Positions 7,059 through 15,060 are shown, counted from the stretch's first letter. The stretch is DNA of 15,355 nucleotides from an uncultured Eubacteriales bacterium (GCA_902496345.1 CABVAP010000047.1:1-15355); one strand, 5' to 3'. Numbers and translations: made by a program. The notes: generated from the sequence alone by a model not told the origin.

Positions 7059-9428
7059 ATGAATAAGAAAGTTTTATCTACTTTAGAATACAATAAAATT
7101 ATTGATAAATTAAAAGGTTATGCTATTTCGGAAATGGGAAAAAGACTTGCTGAAAATCTTGAACCATCTAACGATATAGACGATATTTTGTATTGGCAAA
7201 AAGAAACATCAGAATCGGTTAGTATGATTCTTAAAAAAGGCTCATTATCGCTTGGTGGGCTTAGAGATATTTCACCTTACTTAAAAAGAGTTTCTGTTGG
7301 TGGTGTTTTATCAATAAAGGAACTTTTTGACATTGGTGAATTTTTATATGTTTCAAGAAAAGCAAAAAATTATGCTAAAAATGAAAGCAAAAATGATGTA
7401 TTTGAAATTCTTGAACCTCAATTTGGAATGATTGAAACAATAGATGAACTTGAAAAAGATATTTCAAGATGTATTATATCTGATACTGAAATTGCAGACG
7501 AGGCTAGTATTAAGTTAAGAGAAATTAGACGAAACATAAAGGTGTCTAATGACAGAATAAAAGAACAACTTACAGCTATTATTCATTCCCAAACTTATAA
7601 AAATATGCTTCAAGACCCAGTTATTACAATAAGAAATGAACGTTATTGTGTTCCTGTTAAACAGGAATATCGAAATAGCTTTAGTGGTATGGTCCACGAC
7701 CAATCAGCAACCGGTGCAACTGTGTTTATGGAGCCTATGAGCGTTGTTCAGCTTAACAACAAAATAAAAGAACTTCACTCAGATGAAAAAGTTGAAATTG
7801 AAAGAATTTTAAGAAAGTTATCTGAAAGAGTAAATGAGTTTAGGGATATACTTAGCTCAAATATCGAAATACTTACTCATCTTGATTTTGTTTTTGCTAA
7901 AGGTGAATTGTCAATTAGTATGAACGGAACTGAACCTGTGTTTAATACAAAGGGATATATAAACATCAAAAAAGCCAGACACCCTTTACTTGACCCTGAA
8001 AAGGTTGTTCCAACTAATATTTACCTTGGTGATGAATTTACAACATTGCTTATTACCGGACCTAACACAGGTGGTAAAACTGTATCTATAAAAACAATAG
8101 GCTTATTTACTCTTATGGGGCAAGCAGGTCTTCACATATCTGCTTTTGATAATTCTGAACTATCTGTATTTGAAGACGTTTTTGCTGATATTGGTGATGA
8201 ACAGAGTATTGAGCAGAGCCTTAGTACTTTCTCTTCTCATATGAGTAATATCGTAAGAATATTAGACGAAGTTACTGACAAATCTCTTGTACTTATTGAT
8301 GAGCTTGGTGCAGGTACTGACCCAACAGAGGGTGCTGCTCTTGCTGTTGCCATAATTGAATATTTACACAACAGAAAAATCCGTACAGCTGTTACAACTC
8401 ACTATAGTGAACTTAAAGTTTATGCGATTACAACAGAAGGGGTTGAAAATGCTTCTTGTGAATTTGATGTTCAAACCCTTTGTCCAACATATCGTTTACT
8501 TATTGGTATACCAGGGAAAAGTAATGCTTTCGCTATTTCGTCTAGACTTGGACTTCCTGATTTTATTATTGAAAATGCTAAAGAAGTTTTAAGCCACGAA
8601 GACGCTCGTTTTGAAGATGTTATTACTGACCTTGAAATAAGTAAAAAATCTATCGTTGTTGAACAAGAAAGAGCAGAGCAATACAGAATAGAAGCTGAAA
8701 AACTTAAAAAAGAATTTGAAAATCAAAAGAGAAAAACAAGAGAACAGCGTGACAAGATTATTAAAAAGGCTAATGAAGATGCAAGGCAATTGCTCGCTGA
8801 CGCAAAAGAAGAGGCTGACCAAATTATAAAAGATATGCAGAAAATGCTTAGACAAAAAAATAGTGGGGATATGGAGGGCAAAAGAAAAGCTCTTAAAGAT
8901 AAACTTTCAAAAGTTGATGATAAACTCACTAAATTAAACAAAAATAAAGATAAACACAAGGTGCCTAAAAAACTTGTTAAAGGTGACAAGGTGTTTATAC
9001 ACACTTTAAATCAATCTGGCATAGTAGTAAATCCTCCTGATTCTAAAGGTGATGTTACTGTGCGTGCCGGTATTATGACAGTTAAAGTCAACATAACAAA
9101 TCTATCTATTGATAAGTCAGAAGATACTCCAAAGGCTACAGCTAAGCAATATTCTATGAATGTTAAAGCTAGAAAATCTCAACATATTTCACCTGAAGTT
9201 GATTTAAGAGGACTTATGGTTGAAGAGGCTATCGAAAAAACTGATAAATATTTAGATGACGCTTATCTTGCCGGAATTTCACCTGTTACCATTATCCACG
9301 GAAAAGGTACAGGGGTGTTACGTAGTGCCATTCAAGAATTTTTACGCAAAAATGCTCACGTTAAAAGTTTTAGAATTGGGCAATATGGTGAGGGCGAATC
9401 CGGTGTTACTATCGTTGAATTAAAGTAA
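7059..9428 (+). CDS. mutS2: MutS2 family ATPase/endonuclease with Smr domain
   Basis: A 789-aa MutS2, close to the usual ~785 aa. The family does not act in mismatch repair. Members limit homologous recombination, and in Bacillus MutS2 recognises collided ribosomes and splits them for quality control. Visible parts in order: N-terminal MutS core/clamp region (about 1-310), ATPase with Walker A GPNTGGKT (334-341) and Walker B LVLIDELGAGTDP (about 409-421), a long charged coiled coil (about 515-640), a small KOW-like basic segment (about 640-690), and a C-terminal Smr nuclease domain starting VDLRGL (about 711) with HGKGTG. The start ATG 7059 follows GGCAGGA at 7047-7053; an in-frame upstream TTG (6999) lacks a ribosome site. 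All catalytic motifs look intact. Confidence 0.96.
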   Translation: MNKKVLSTLEYNKIIDKLKGYAISEMGKRLAENLEPSNDIDDILYWQKETSESVSMILKKGSLSLGGLRDISPYLKRVSVGGVLSIKELFDIGEFLYVSRKAKNYAKNESKNDVFEILEPQFGMIETIDELEKDISRCIISDTEIADEASIKLREIRRNIKVSNDRIKEQLTAIIHSQTYKNMLQDPVITIRNERYCVPVKQEYRNSFSGMVHDQSATGATVFMEPMSVVQLNNKIKELHSDEKVEIERILRKLSERVNEFRDILSSNIEILTHLDFVFAKGELSISMNGTEPVFNTKGYINIKKARHPLLDPEKVVPTNIYLGDEFTTLLITGPNTGGKTVSIKTIGLFTLMGQAGLHISAFDNSELSVFEDVFADIGDEQSIEQSLSTFSSHMSNIVRILDEVTDKSLVLIDELGAGTDPTEGAALAVAIIEYLHNRKIRTAVTTHYSELKVYAITTEGVENASCEFDVQTLCPTYRLLIGIPGKSNAFAISSRLGLPDFIIENAKEVLSHEDARFEDVITDLEISKKSIVVEQERAEQYRIEAEKLKKEFENQKRKTREQRDKIIKKANEDARQLLADAKEEADQIIKDMQKMLRQKNSGDMEGKRKALKDKLSKVDDKLTKLNKNKDKHKVPKKLVKGDKVFIHTLNQSGIVVNPPDSKGDVTVRAGIMTVKVNITNLSIDKSEDTPKATAKQYSMNVKARKSQHISPEVDLRGLMVEEAIEKTDKYLDDAYLAGISPVTIIHGKGTGVLRSAIQEFLRKNAHVKSFRIGQYGEGESGVTIVELK

Positions 9429-9547
9429 TAAAGTTTATAATTTGCAGATAATTTTACTTTTTTGTGACTTAATTGTATTATGCACGATTATTTCTAGTAT
9501 TTTTTTGTTATGATTTATTTCATTTCTATTAAAAATAAAATAAATTG

Positions 9548-9576
9548 TTGAAAAATTGTTTGAAAAATTGTATAAT
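9548..9576 (+). promoter_or_regulatory. consensus promoter with tandem 12-bp repeat, upstream of the 94-aa gene
   Basis: TTGAAA (9548-9553), a 17-base spacer and TATAAT (9571-9576) form a near-ideal sigma-A promoter. The same bases are an exact tandem repeat of TTGAAAAATTGT (9548-9559 and 9560-9571), which could be a regulator site or chance in AT-rich DNA. The leader to ATG 9696 is about 113 nt. The rest of the 9429-9695 gap shows no strong terminator for mutS2 and nothing else I recognise. Confidence 0.72.
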
Positions 9577-9695
9577 ACTACTAATATATTAAATAGAACC
9601 TTGCTTTGTTTTAAGTTTTGGCTTTTATAATATTTTCACTTACTTTATAGAAATTGACAGAAGCTATTTAACTAATCTGATTGGGGTGAACGACT

Positions 9696-9980
9696 ATGAA
9701 CGGAAAAGAACGCATAGAAATCTTGAAAAATGAAGTTTTGCCTACAGTTCAAAATGACCCGAAAAAAAATGAAACACTTGTTATGACTATTAATTCAATG
9801 CTTGCCCTTGAAAAAATAAAAGACCTTGTGTTTAAATACAGATGTTCGGCAGTAGCAATGAGAAATCAAAAGACCTATTTTACTGACCACGATATTGGAT
9901 ATTGTGAAGGTGCTTTACAGGTTTTTGAGGAAATAGATAGCGACATCGAGGGAATTTTGAAAACATATAAGTTATTATAA
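9696..9980 (+). CDS. conserved-looking small protein of unknown function, 94 aa
   Basis: I do not recognise this protein. The 94 residues appear mostly helical, mixed in charge, with no signal peptide or membrane segment, so it is probably cytoplasmic. Two Cys occur (Cys50 and Cys70); the central part reads KYRCSAVAMRNQKTYFTDHD. The gene is supported by GGGGTGA at 9684-9690 ahead of ATG, a near-consensus promoter, and position as first gene of a probable operon: the response regulator starts 51 bases after its stop and hisC follows. The location suggests, without proving, a link to the regulator. It shows no histidine kinase or receiver features. Confidence 0.75.
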   Translation: MNGKERIEILKNEVLPTVQNDPKKNETLVMTINSMLALEKIKDLVFKYRCSAVAMRNQKTYFTDHDIGYCEGALQVFEEIDSDIEGILKTYKLL

Positions 9981-10031
9981 TAATGCTAGTAGTATTTTTT
10001 GAAAATTTTCTTTGACAAGGGGGGATTGTTC

Positions 10032-10721
10032 TTGACAGAAAAAATGAAAATTTTGATTGTTGACGATGATGTTCATATTTCTGAACTTATCGCATTATAC
10101 CTAGCTAAAGAAGGATATGATACTAAACAAGTTTACAGTGGTAGAAAAGCCGTTGAGGAATTTTCTAAATATTCTCCACATCTTGTTTTGCTTGATATTA
10201 TGTTGCCGGAGATGGACGGTTATCAAGTATGTAGAGAAATTCGACAGATAAGCAAGGTTCCTATTATTATGCTTACGGCTAAAGGAGAAGTTTTTGACAA
10301 AGTTCTAGGTCTTGAACTTGGGGCAGATGACTACATCGTTAAACCTTTTGATAGCAAAGAGCTTGTTGCTAGGGTTAAAGCTGTTTTACGCAGATACGAG
10401 TATAAAGAGGTTACAGAGGTTAGTAAACAAATTGTTGTGCCAAATATGACAATAAATGAATCTAACTATGTCGTTACATATCACGGGGAAGAGCTTGAGC
10501 TTCCCCCTAAAGAATTTGAACTTTTGAATTTCTTGGCTAAACACCCTAATCAAGTTTTTACTAGAGAGCAACTTCTTGATAAAATTTGGGGATATGAGTT
10601 TATGGGCGATACAAGAACGGTTGACGTACACGTTAAACGAATACGTGAAAAAATGCCTTATGACGATTCTTGGGGGATTAAGACCGTTTGGGGAGTAGGA
10701 TATAAATTTGAACTTAAATGA
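10032..10721 (+). CDS. OmpR/PhoB-type response regulator, no adjacent kinase
   Basis: A 229-aa two-component response regulator. The receiver domain (about 5-118) has the acidic pocket DDD at 11-13, phospho-acceptor Asp55 (LLDIMLPEMDG), Thr82 (MLTAKG) and Lys104 (VKPFD). The C-terminal winged helix (about 132-229) has ELPPKEFELLNFL and the recognition region TRTVDVHVKRIREK, ending in the usual GVGYKFE. The start is TTG 10032, eight bases after a GGGGGG ribosome site (10019-10024); the ATG at 10044 is 19 bases away from it, and TTG 9999 lacks a site. No sensor histidine kinase gene lies on either side, so the partner is elsewhere or the protein is an orphan. Target genes are unknown. Confidence 0.93.
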   Translation: MTEKMKILIVDDDVHISELIALYLAKEGYDTKQVYSGRKAVEEFSKYSPHLVLLDIMLPEMDGYQVCREIRQISKVPIIMLTAKGEVFDKVLGLELGADDYIVKPFDSKELVARVKAVLRRYEYKEVTEVSKQIVVPNMTINESNYVVTYHGEELELPPKEFELLNFLAKHPNQVFTREQLLDKIWGYEFMGDTRTVDVHVKRIREKMPYDDSWGIKTVWGVGYKFELK

Positions 10722-10744
10722 TATATAAAAGGAGAATTATTTTG

Positions 10745-11803
10745 ATGAACAAATTATGGTTTTCTAAAATAAGAAAAATTGACCCTTATGTTCCTGGCGA
10801 ACAGCCTAACGCTAAAAATATGATAAAGCTTAATACGAATGAATGTCCATATCCTCCGTCACCTATGATTAAAAAGGCTATCGAGCAATATGATGAGGAT
10901 AAACTTCGTTTATATCCTAGCTTTAAATGTGATGAACTTAAAGAGGCTCTTGCTGAAACTTATAACGTTAAAAAAAGAAATATTTTTCTTGGAAACGGTT
11001 CTGATGAAGTTATAGCTTTGTGTTTTCAGACTTTTTACAATTCTGAGAAACCTATTTTATTCCCTGATATAACTTACTCTTTTTATGACGTATGGTGTAA
11101 TCTTTATAATATTCCTTATGAATGTGTACCTCTTGACGATGAGTTTAAAATTAAAAAGGAAGATTTCTTTAGGGAGAACGGTGGGGTTGTCATTACTAAC
11201 CCTAATGCACCGACAGGAAGGTATATGGAACTCTCTGAACTTGAAGAAATTATCCAAAATAACAAAGATGTTATTGTTATTGTTGATGAGGCTTATATCG
11301 ATTTTGGCGGAACGTCTGCTGTTTCTTTACTCCAAAAATATGACAACCTTGTTATTGTGCAAACTTTCTCTAAATCAAGAGCTTTGGCTGGTATAAGAGT
11401 TGGTTACGCTATTTGTAGTGAGGAACTTGTTGGCTACCTTGAAGCTGTTAAAAATTCGTTTAATTCTTATACACTTAATTCATTGTCACAAGTTATCGCA
11501 ACTGCTAGTGCTAAAGATAGAGAATATTTTAATGAATGTACTCAAAAAATAATTAATACTAGGGAAAGAGTTGTTTCTGAACTTTCTAAACTTGGATTTA
11601 ACACTATTCCGTCTAAAAGTAATTTCATATTTACAACAAACCCTAATGTTAAAGCTGAATTTATTTTTGAAGAACTTAAAAAGAAAAATATTTTCGTTAG
11701 ATACTTTAAAAAGCCTAGAATAAGTGAATATTTACGAATTACAATCGGTACAGATGACGAGATGAACTCACTTATAAACGAACTTAAAAACATAATTAAA
11801 TAA
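10745..11803 (+). CDS. hisC: histidinol-phosphate aminotransferase-like PLP enzyme
   Basis: A 352-aa class I/II PLP aminotransferase of the HisC type, which converts imidazole acetol phosphate plus glutamate to histidinol phosphate. Seen: LNTNECPYPPSP (29-40), NPNAPTG (152-158), DEAYIDF (181-187), FSKSRALAGIRVGY (208-221) with PLP lysine Lys210, and YLRITIGT near the C-end. The start is ATG 10745 after GGAG (10731-10734); an ATG at 10718 overlaps the regulator stop but has no ribosome site. It is 23 bases downstream of the response regulator and likely co-transcribed. No other histidine genes are near, so it may serve another aromatic or phosphorylated substrate; CobD-like threonine-phosphate decarboxylases look similar but the HisC-type N-terminus argues against that. 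Confidence 0.85.
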   Translation: MNKLWFSKIRKIDPYVPGEQPNAKNMIKLNTNECPYPPSPMIKKAIEQYDEDKLRLYPSFKCDELKEALAETYNVKKRNIFLGNGSDEVIALCFQTFYNSEKPILFPDITYSFYDVWCNLYNIPYECVPLDDEFKIKKEDFFRENGGVVITNPNAPTGRYMELSELEEIIQNNKDVIVIVDEAYIDFGGTSAVSLLQKYDNLVIVQTFSKSRALAGIRVGYAICSEELVGYLEAVKNSFNSYTLNSLSQVIATASAKDREYFNECTQKIINTRERVVSELSKLGFNTIPSKSNFIFTTNPNVKAEFIFEELKKKNIFVRYFKKPRISEYLRITIGTDDEMNSLINELKNIIK

Positions 11804-11809
11804 AAAAAT

Positions 11810-11897
11810 AATCCTCTTTATTTTGGAACAAATTTTGTCTTATCTAATATTATGGTATTAGGAGAGAAATAAAGCAAAATCAAAAATAAGGAGGATT
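11810..11897 (+). promoter_or_regulatory. 15-bp long-range stem covering the ribosome site of the cysteine-rich gene
   Basis: AATCCTCTTTATTTT (11810-11824), seven bases after the hisC stop, pairs with AAAATAAGGAGGATT (11883-11897) over 15 bp with one G-U. The right arm contains the whole AAGGAGG ribosome site (11888-11894) of the next gene, and TTT follows the stem. In transcripts reading through from hisC the site would be hidden; the structure may also help terminate hisC. A smaller hairpin CTAATA/TATTAG lies in the loop. Confidence 0.6.
11823..11850 (+). promoter_or_regulatory. possible promoter of the cysteine-rich gene
   Basis: TTGGAA (11823-11828), a 16-base spacer and TAATAT (11845-11850). 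If used, transcription starts inside the loop of the long-range stem, so the mRNA lacks the left arm and its ribosome site is free. I did not find a clear sporulation sigma-factor promoter. Confidence 0.4.
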
Positions 11898-11903
11898 TTT
11901 ATT

Positions 11904-12626
11904 ATGGGTGTTTTTGAATTAGATAGAAATTGCGAAGAAAACGGAAATGTTTCTGATTTAAGAAGACTTAGAGAAGAATGTATCGTTGCCTTGAAAGTAT
12001 ATGACTCTTGTAGAATTCAAGACTGCCTTACAAGCGATGATATTGGCCCTGCAAGAGCAGCCGTTACAACTGTTCTTGGAAACCAGACAATTATGGAGGG
12101 TGATATTATTGACCCACCAGACAATGCTGCCAGTGTTTCCATTGAACATTTGAAAGTTAAAAAAGTAATCGTTATTGGAAAAGAACCTAATCCTTTCAAA
12201 AATGGTTTTTGGGATATTACACTTAAATATGTATTCATTTACAAATTAACATTTAGAGAGGCTGACGGAGAAGTTATTGGTAGTATCTGTGCTAACAGTA
12301 TCTTTACAAAGAAAATTACTTTATTTGGTTCTATCGGCTCTGACATTGTTGTTTCAACAGATTTATTTAGCTGTCTTCACGAATCCCACGACATCGATGC
12401 AGACCCATTTGTTTTAACTGAGTCTAAGGCTGTTCCTTTAGCTGCTGAGCTTAGATACAGCAATTGCTGCTGCTGTAACGGTGATAGCAACTCTGAACCA
12501 AGCGAGGTATTTATCACTATTGGTTTATTTACAATAATCAAACTCTTTAGAATTGTAAATCTTACTGTTCAGTCAAGAGGTTTCTGTATTCCGGACGAAT
12601 GTGAGCAAATATTTATTAATTGTTAG
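11904..12626 (+). CDS. cysteine-rich protein of unknown function, 240 aa
   Basis: The gene is clear (AAGGAGG nine bases before ATG, complete 240-codon frame), the function is not. The protein has 13 Cys, including four in a row (188-191, NCCCCN) and the last residue (Cys240). The pattern YDSCRIQDCL...GPARAA (33-52), PPDNAASVSIEHLKVKKVIV and GFWDITLKYVFIYKLTFREADG looks like a conserved beta-rich domain; a second beta-rich stretch follows at 201-227. No signal peptide or membrane span is evident. The Cys clusters and lack of enzyme motifs suggest a cross-linked or metal-binding structural protein; a spore-envelope role, as for other Cys-rich clostridial proteins, is only a guess. It is the last gene before the integrated element. 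Confidence 0.8.
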   Translation: MGVFELDRNCEENGNVSDLRRLREECIVALKVYDSCRIQDCLTSDDIGPARAAVTTVLGNQTIMEGDIIDPPDNAASVSIEHLKVKKVIVIGKEPNPFKNGFWDITLKYVFIYKLTFREADGEVIGSICANSIFTKKITLFGSIGSDIVVSTDLFSCLHESHDIDADPFVLTESKAVPLAAELRYSNCCCCNGDSNSEPSEVFITIGLFTIIKLFRIVNLTVQSRGFCIPDECEQIFINC

Positions 12627-12670
12627 ATAAATAAGAGTTTTAAGTCTTTTTTTGTTTGAAAATATTCTTT

Positions 12671-12708
12671 GTAATGCAATAGTAATGCAATAACTTTTAA
12701 TTGCATTA
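12671..12708. repeat. TAATGCAAT repeat cluster, possible att or integrase arm sites
   Basis: GTAATGCAATA occurs twice in exact tandem (12671-12681, 12682-12692), and the inverse ATTGCATTA follows at 12700-12708, overlapping the integrase stop codon. The second direct copy and the inverted copy can form a 9-bp hairpin. Short direct and inverted repeats beside an integrase gene commonly mark its binding or crossover region. No tRNA gene is present here as an insertion target. Confidence 0.5.
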
Positions 12709-13827
12709 TTGAAATATATCTATTTTCTTTAGTGTTTCTTTTTGAAATTCTTCGAGTGCGTGGGAATATGTGTTTAATGTTATACTTATATCAGAATGAC
12801 CTAAAATTGTACTTAAAACTTTTATGTTAATATTTTGCTCTATTGCCCTTGTTGCGAATGTATGTCTTAATGCGTGAATATTTAAACAAGTGACATTTGC
12901 TTTTTTGCAACGTGCTTTGAGTTTGTATCTTAGATTTGATGATTTTATATGATTGTAGTTTTTATCATAAAATACAAGTTGTGAAGTGTTGAGTTCTTTA
13001 TTTTGTTCGTTATATAGTTCTTGTAATAGATTTTTGATTTTTTGGCTTATTGGAATATTTCTTTTTCCGGCAGGTGTTTTTGTCTTGTTGTGTACAACGA
13101 CTTTGCCATAAACTTCTGTCGCTGTCTTGCATACATTTATAAATTCTTTTTCAAAATCAATATCATTCCACGTTAAAGCTAAAGCTTCTCCTATTCTCAT
13201 ACCCGTTCCCAATAGAAAAATAAAAATTTTACCGTAAAAATCTTTTTCGCATTGTTTAACAAATCTATTTTGTTCTTCTTTCGTAAAAACATTAACTTTC
13301 TTTTGATTACCTGATTTAGGAAGTACAACGCCTGTACAAGGATTTTTACGAATTAAATCCAAATCTACGGCTTTTTTTAACATAGCATTGAGCTTCTTAT
13401 ATATAGACGCTATATATCTATCTGTTAAATCTTCGCTCTGTAATTTATTTAGGTAGCTTTGTATTTCAATTGAATTTAGGTCCTTTAGCTTTATATATTT
13501 AAAAGGCTCTACAATTCTAACTTTTATAAGTCTATAATATTTTTCGTATGTGCTGTCCATAAGCTCTGGTTTTTTGAAATTTTCTAGCCAGTATCTCGCC
13601 CACTCACTAACGTACATATTAGATGGTTCTATGTATATTTGGTTATTTAGTTCGTATTTTGTCTGAATCATTTTTTCGTGAACTTCTTTTTTTGTTTTGC
13701 CATAAAAGGATTTCCTCTTTATTTTGCCTGTTTCAAGGTCACGACCGATTGTTATCTGCCCAACCCAATATTTACCGTTGTTGTATATGGTACCTTCACC
13801 GTTTCCTTTGGTTTTCGTTTTTGCCAT
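12706..13827 (-). CDS. int: tyrosine recombinase/integrase of a mobile element
   Basis: A 373-aa phage/ICE-type integrase that carries out site-specific recombination between att sites. The N-terminal arm-binding (AP2-like) domain reads GNGEGTIYNNGKYWVGQI (8-25) and ends near KTKKEVHEKM. A core-binding SAM-like domain covers about 70-165. The catalytic domain holds Arg211 (TGMRIGEALALTW), Lys251-region (HNKTKTPAGKRNIPI), His318-x-x-Arg321 (NIHALRHTF), His344 (LGHSD) and nucleophile Tyr354 (LNTYSHAL), so the RKHRHY set is complete and it should be active. The start ATG (13825-13827) follows AGAGGAAGTGA. Its 3' end abuts the TAATGCAAT repeats, the usual place for att DNA. No excisionase gene is visible upstream. 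Confidence 0.95.
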   Translation of the reverse strand: MAKTKTKGNGEGTIYNNGKYWVGQITIGRDLETGKIKRKSFYGKTKKEVHEKMIQTKYELNNQIYIEPSNMYVSEWARYWLENFKKPELMDSTYEKYYRLIKVRIVEPFKYIKLKDLNSIEIQSYLNKLQSEDLTDRYIASIYKKLNAMLKKAVDLDLIRKNPCTGVVLPKSGNQKKVNVFTKEEQNRFVKQCEKDFYGKIFIFLLGTGMRIGEALALTWNDIDFEKEFINVCKTATEVYGKVVVHNKTKTPAGKRNIPISQKIKNLLQELYNEQNKELNTSQLVFYDKNYNHIKSSNLRYKLKARCKKANVTCLNIHALRHTFATRAIEQNINIKVLSTILGHSDISITLNTYSHALEEFQKETLKKIDIFQ

Positions 13828-13857
13828 AAAATCACTTCCTCTCGTTTTGGGGGTAGA

Positions 13858-13885
13858 TTAAACCCGTCGAATTTGACGGGTTTAA
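13858..13885. repeat. inverted repeat upstream of the integrase gene
   Basis: TTAAACCCGTC (13858-13868) and GACGGGTTTAA (13875-13885) are perfect complements around GAATTT. There is no long T-run on either strand, so a regulator binding site or a weak terminator is possible. It lies 31 bases upstream of the integrase start. Confidence 0.5.
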
Positions 13886-13913
13886 ATTTATTGGTTTAAT
13901 ATTAACTATTTTG

Positions 13914-13946
13914 GCTCGCCAGTGTAATAACACAGATGAGCTTTTT
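13914..13946 (+). terminator. hairpin with T-run, copy 1 of a paralogous pair
   Basis: GCTCGCCAGTGT (13914-13925), loop AATA and ACACAGATGAGC (13930-13941), then TTTTT. The T-run is on the plus strand although both flanking genes are on the minus strand. It matches the hairpin at 15154-15187 in 30 of 36 bases including flanks, and all six differences are transitions. A weak plus-strand promoter (TTGACG 13873-13878, 16 bases, TTTAAT 13895-13900) precedes it. Confidence 0.55.
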
Positions 13947-13948
13947 AT

Positions 13949-13961
13949 GTTAAAATTTAAC
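13949..13961. promoter_or_regulatory. 13-base palindrome between integrase and nuclease-like genes
   Basis: GTTAAA-A-TTTAAC is a perfect palindrome just after the copy-1 hairpin. It may be an operator of an element regulator; AT-rich chance palindromes are not excluded. Confidence 0.3.
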
Positions 13962-13995
13962 TTTTGATTCAACAACTTTGCCTAGTATGGTTTTA

Positions 13996-15060
13996 TTAGT
14001 TTGTTCCTTTAAGACAATGGTTAGAAACTTCTCGTATTAATTCTGAAATTTGTAGCAATTGAGAAACTTCGTCAAATGTATATTCGCATTCATAATCTCC
14101 AAATTTATGCAATACAAAAAGGTGTGTATTACTACTTCTTATAAATATTCGGCATATCCATTTTCGATTATTATTGCCTAACTGGATTGCTACGTAATTA
14201 TCTGTTTTCTTAAAAGTTATGTCATCTGTATCATATAAAATATTATTTTTTATGTAATCTAACATATCTAATTCTCTGTCAGAAAAATTACGTTCTACTA
14301 CTTTTTCAGGCACAGAATCTTGAATTGTAATTGCACTCTCGTTATTAGGGGAATTTATAATATTTTTAAGTTTTTCTTCAAGTATATCATTTATATACTC
14401 ATTAAAGGCGTCCTTAATAATGGGTCGAAACTTTTCTATAACTGTTTGAGTTTTTATCCCTGAGTAGATGTCTTTTATTATGGATTTAATAAATTGGTCA
14501 GAGGGATTGTTGATTTGTTCGGATAAAGCATTTTTCATTAGGGCAGAGTATTTTAATTCAGCTGCATTGCTTAAAATGTTTTTTATGTCAAATTCTGATT
14601 TATGAAAATGTTTTAGTTCATTTATATTTTTTTCTGTTAAGTGTAATAGATTTATTTCAAGAAATGGAATTAAGTCCATTTTGTTAGTTTCATCTATGTC
14701 AGAGTAGAAACGATATATAATGCCATTTGTCAATATACAAAAGCGTGCATTAGTAACTGAAAAATATCTAAATAATTGATTTATATGTTTACTATTGAGT
14801 TCTGAATTGCAAGCCTTTGCCTCAACTATAATTATGGGTTCATTATCTTGCATTATTGCATAGTCTACCTTTTCGCCTTTTTTTGTTCCTACATCTGCAA
14901 CAAATTCGGGAACAAATTCAAAAGGATTGAAAACATCATACCCTAGCATTGTAAAAAATGGAAGTATTAAAGAAGTTTTAGTAGCTTCTTCTGTTTTTAT
15001 AGTTGTCTTTAGTGTTTCGATTCTCTTTGAAAATTGTTTTATTTGGTCTGCAAAATCCAT
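13996..15060 (-). CDS. stand-alone HsdR-N-like PD-(D/E)xK nuclease family protein
   Basis: A 354-aa protein with the N-terminal nuclease domain of type I restriction HsdR subunits but no helicase or ATPase part. The N-terminal domain (about 20-125) shows Glu24/25 in EEATKTSLILPFFTMLGYDVFNP, Asp66 (KVDYAIM) and Glu80-x-Lys82 (IIIVEAKA), the PD-(D/E)xK pattern, then ARFCILTNGIIYRFY. A charged helical middle (about 150-255) and a separate C-terminal domain (about 260-354, including NNNRKWICRIFI) follow. Such proteins are often labelled predicted type I/IV restriction enzymes; the target is unknown. The start is fixed by AGGAGG nine bases upstream on the minus strand. It lies between integrase and ImmA/IrrE-type genes, where prophages often carry superinfection-exclusion genes, so a defence role is a reasonable inference. 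Confidence 0.82.
   Translation of the reverse strand: MDFADQIKQFSKRIETLKTTIKTEEATKTSLILPFFTMLGYDVFNPFEFVPEFVADVGTKKGEKVDYAIMQDNEPIIIVEAKACNSELNSKHINQLFRYFSVTNARFCILTNGIIYRFYSDIDETNKMDLIPFLEINLLHLTEKNINELKHFHKSEFDIKNILSNAAELKYSALMKNALSEQINNPSDQFIKSIIKDIYSGIKTQTVIEKFRPIIKDAFNEYINDILEEKLKNIINSPNNESAITIQDSVPEKVVERNFSDRELDMLDYIKNNILYDTDDITFKKTDNYVAIQLGNNNRKWICRIFIRSSNTHLFVLHKFGDYECEYTFDEVSQLLQISELIREVSNHCLKGTN

Noticed and set aside
10718..11803. hisC as part of a histidine biosynthesis operon
   Set aside because: Neighbours are a response regulator, an unknown small protein and a cysteine-rich protein; no other his gene is in the window.
13623..13899. Plus-strand open frames over the integrase N-terminus
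   Set aside because: They are antisense to a well-supported integrase and show hydrophobic, Phe-rich composition typical of antisense frames.
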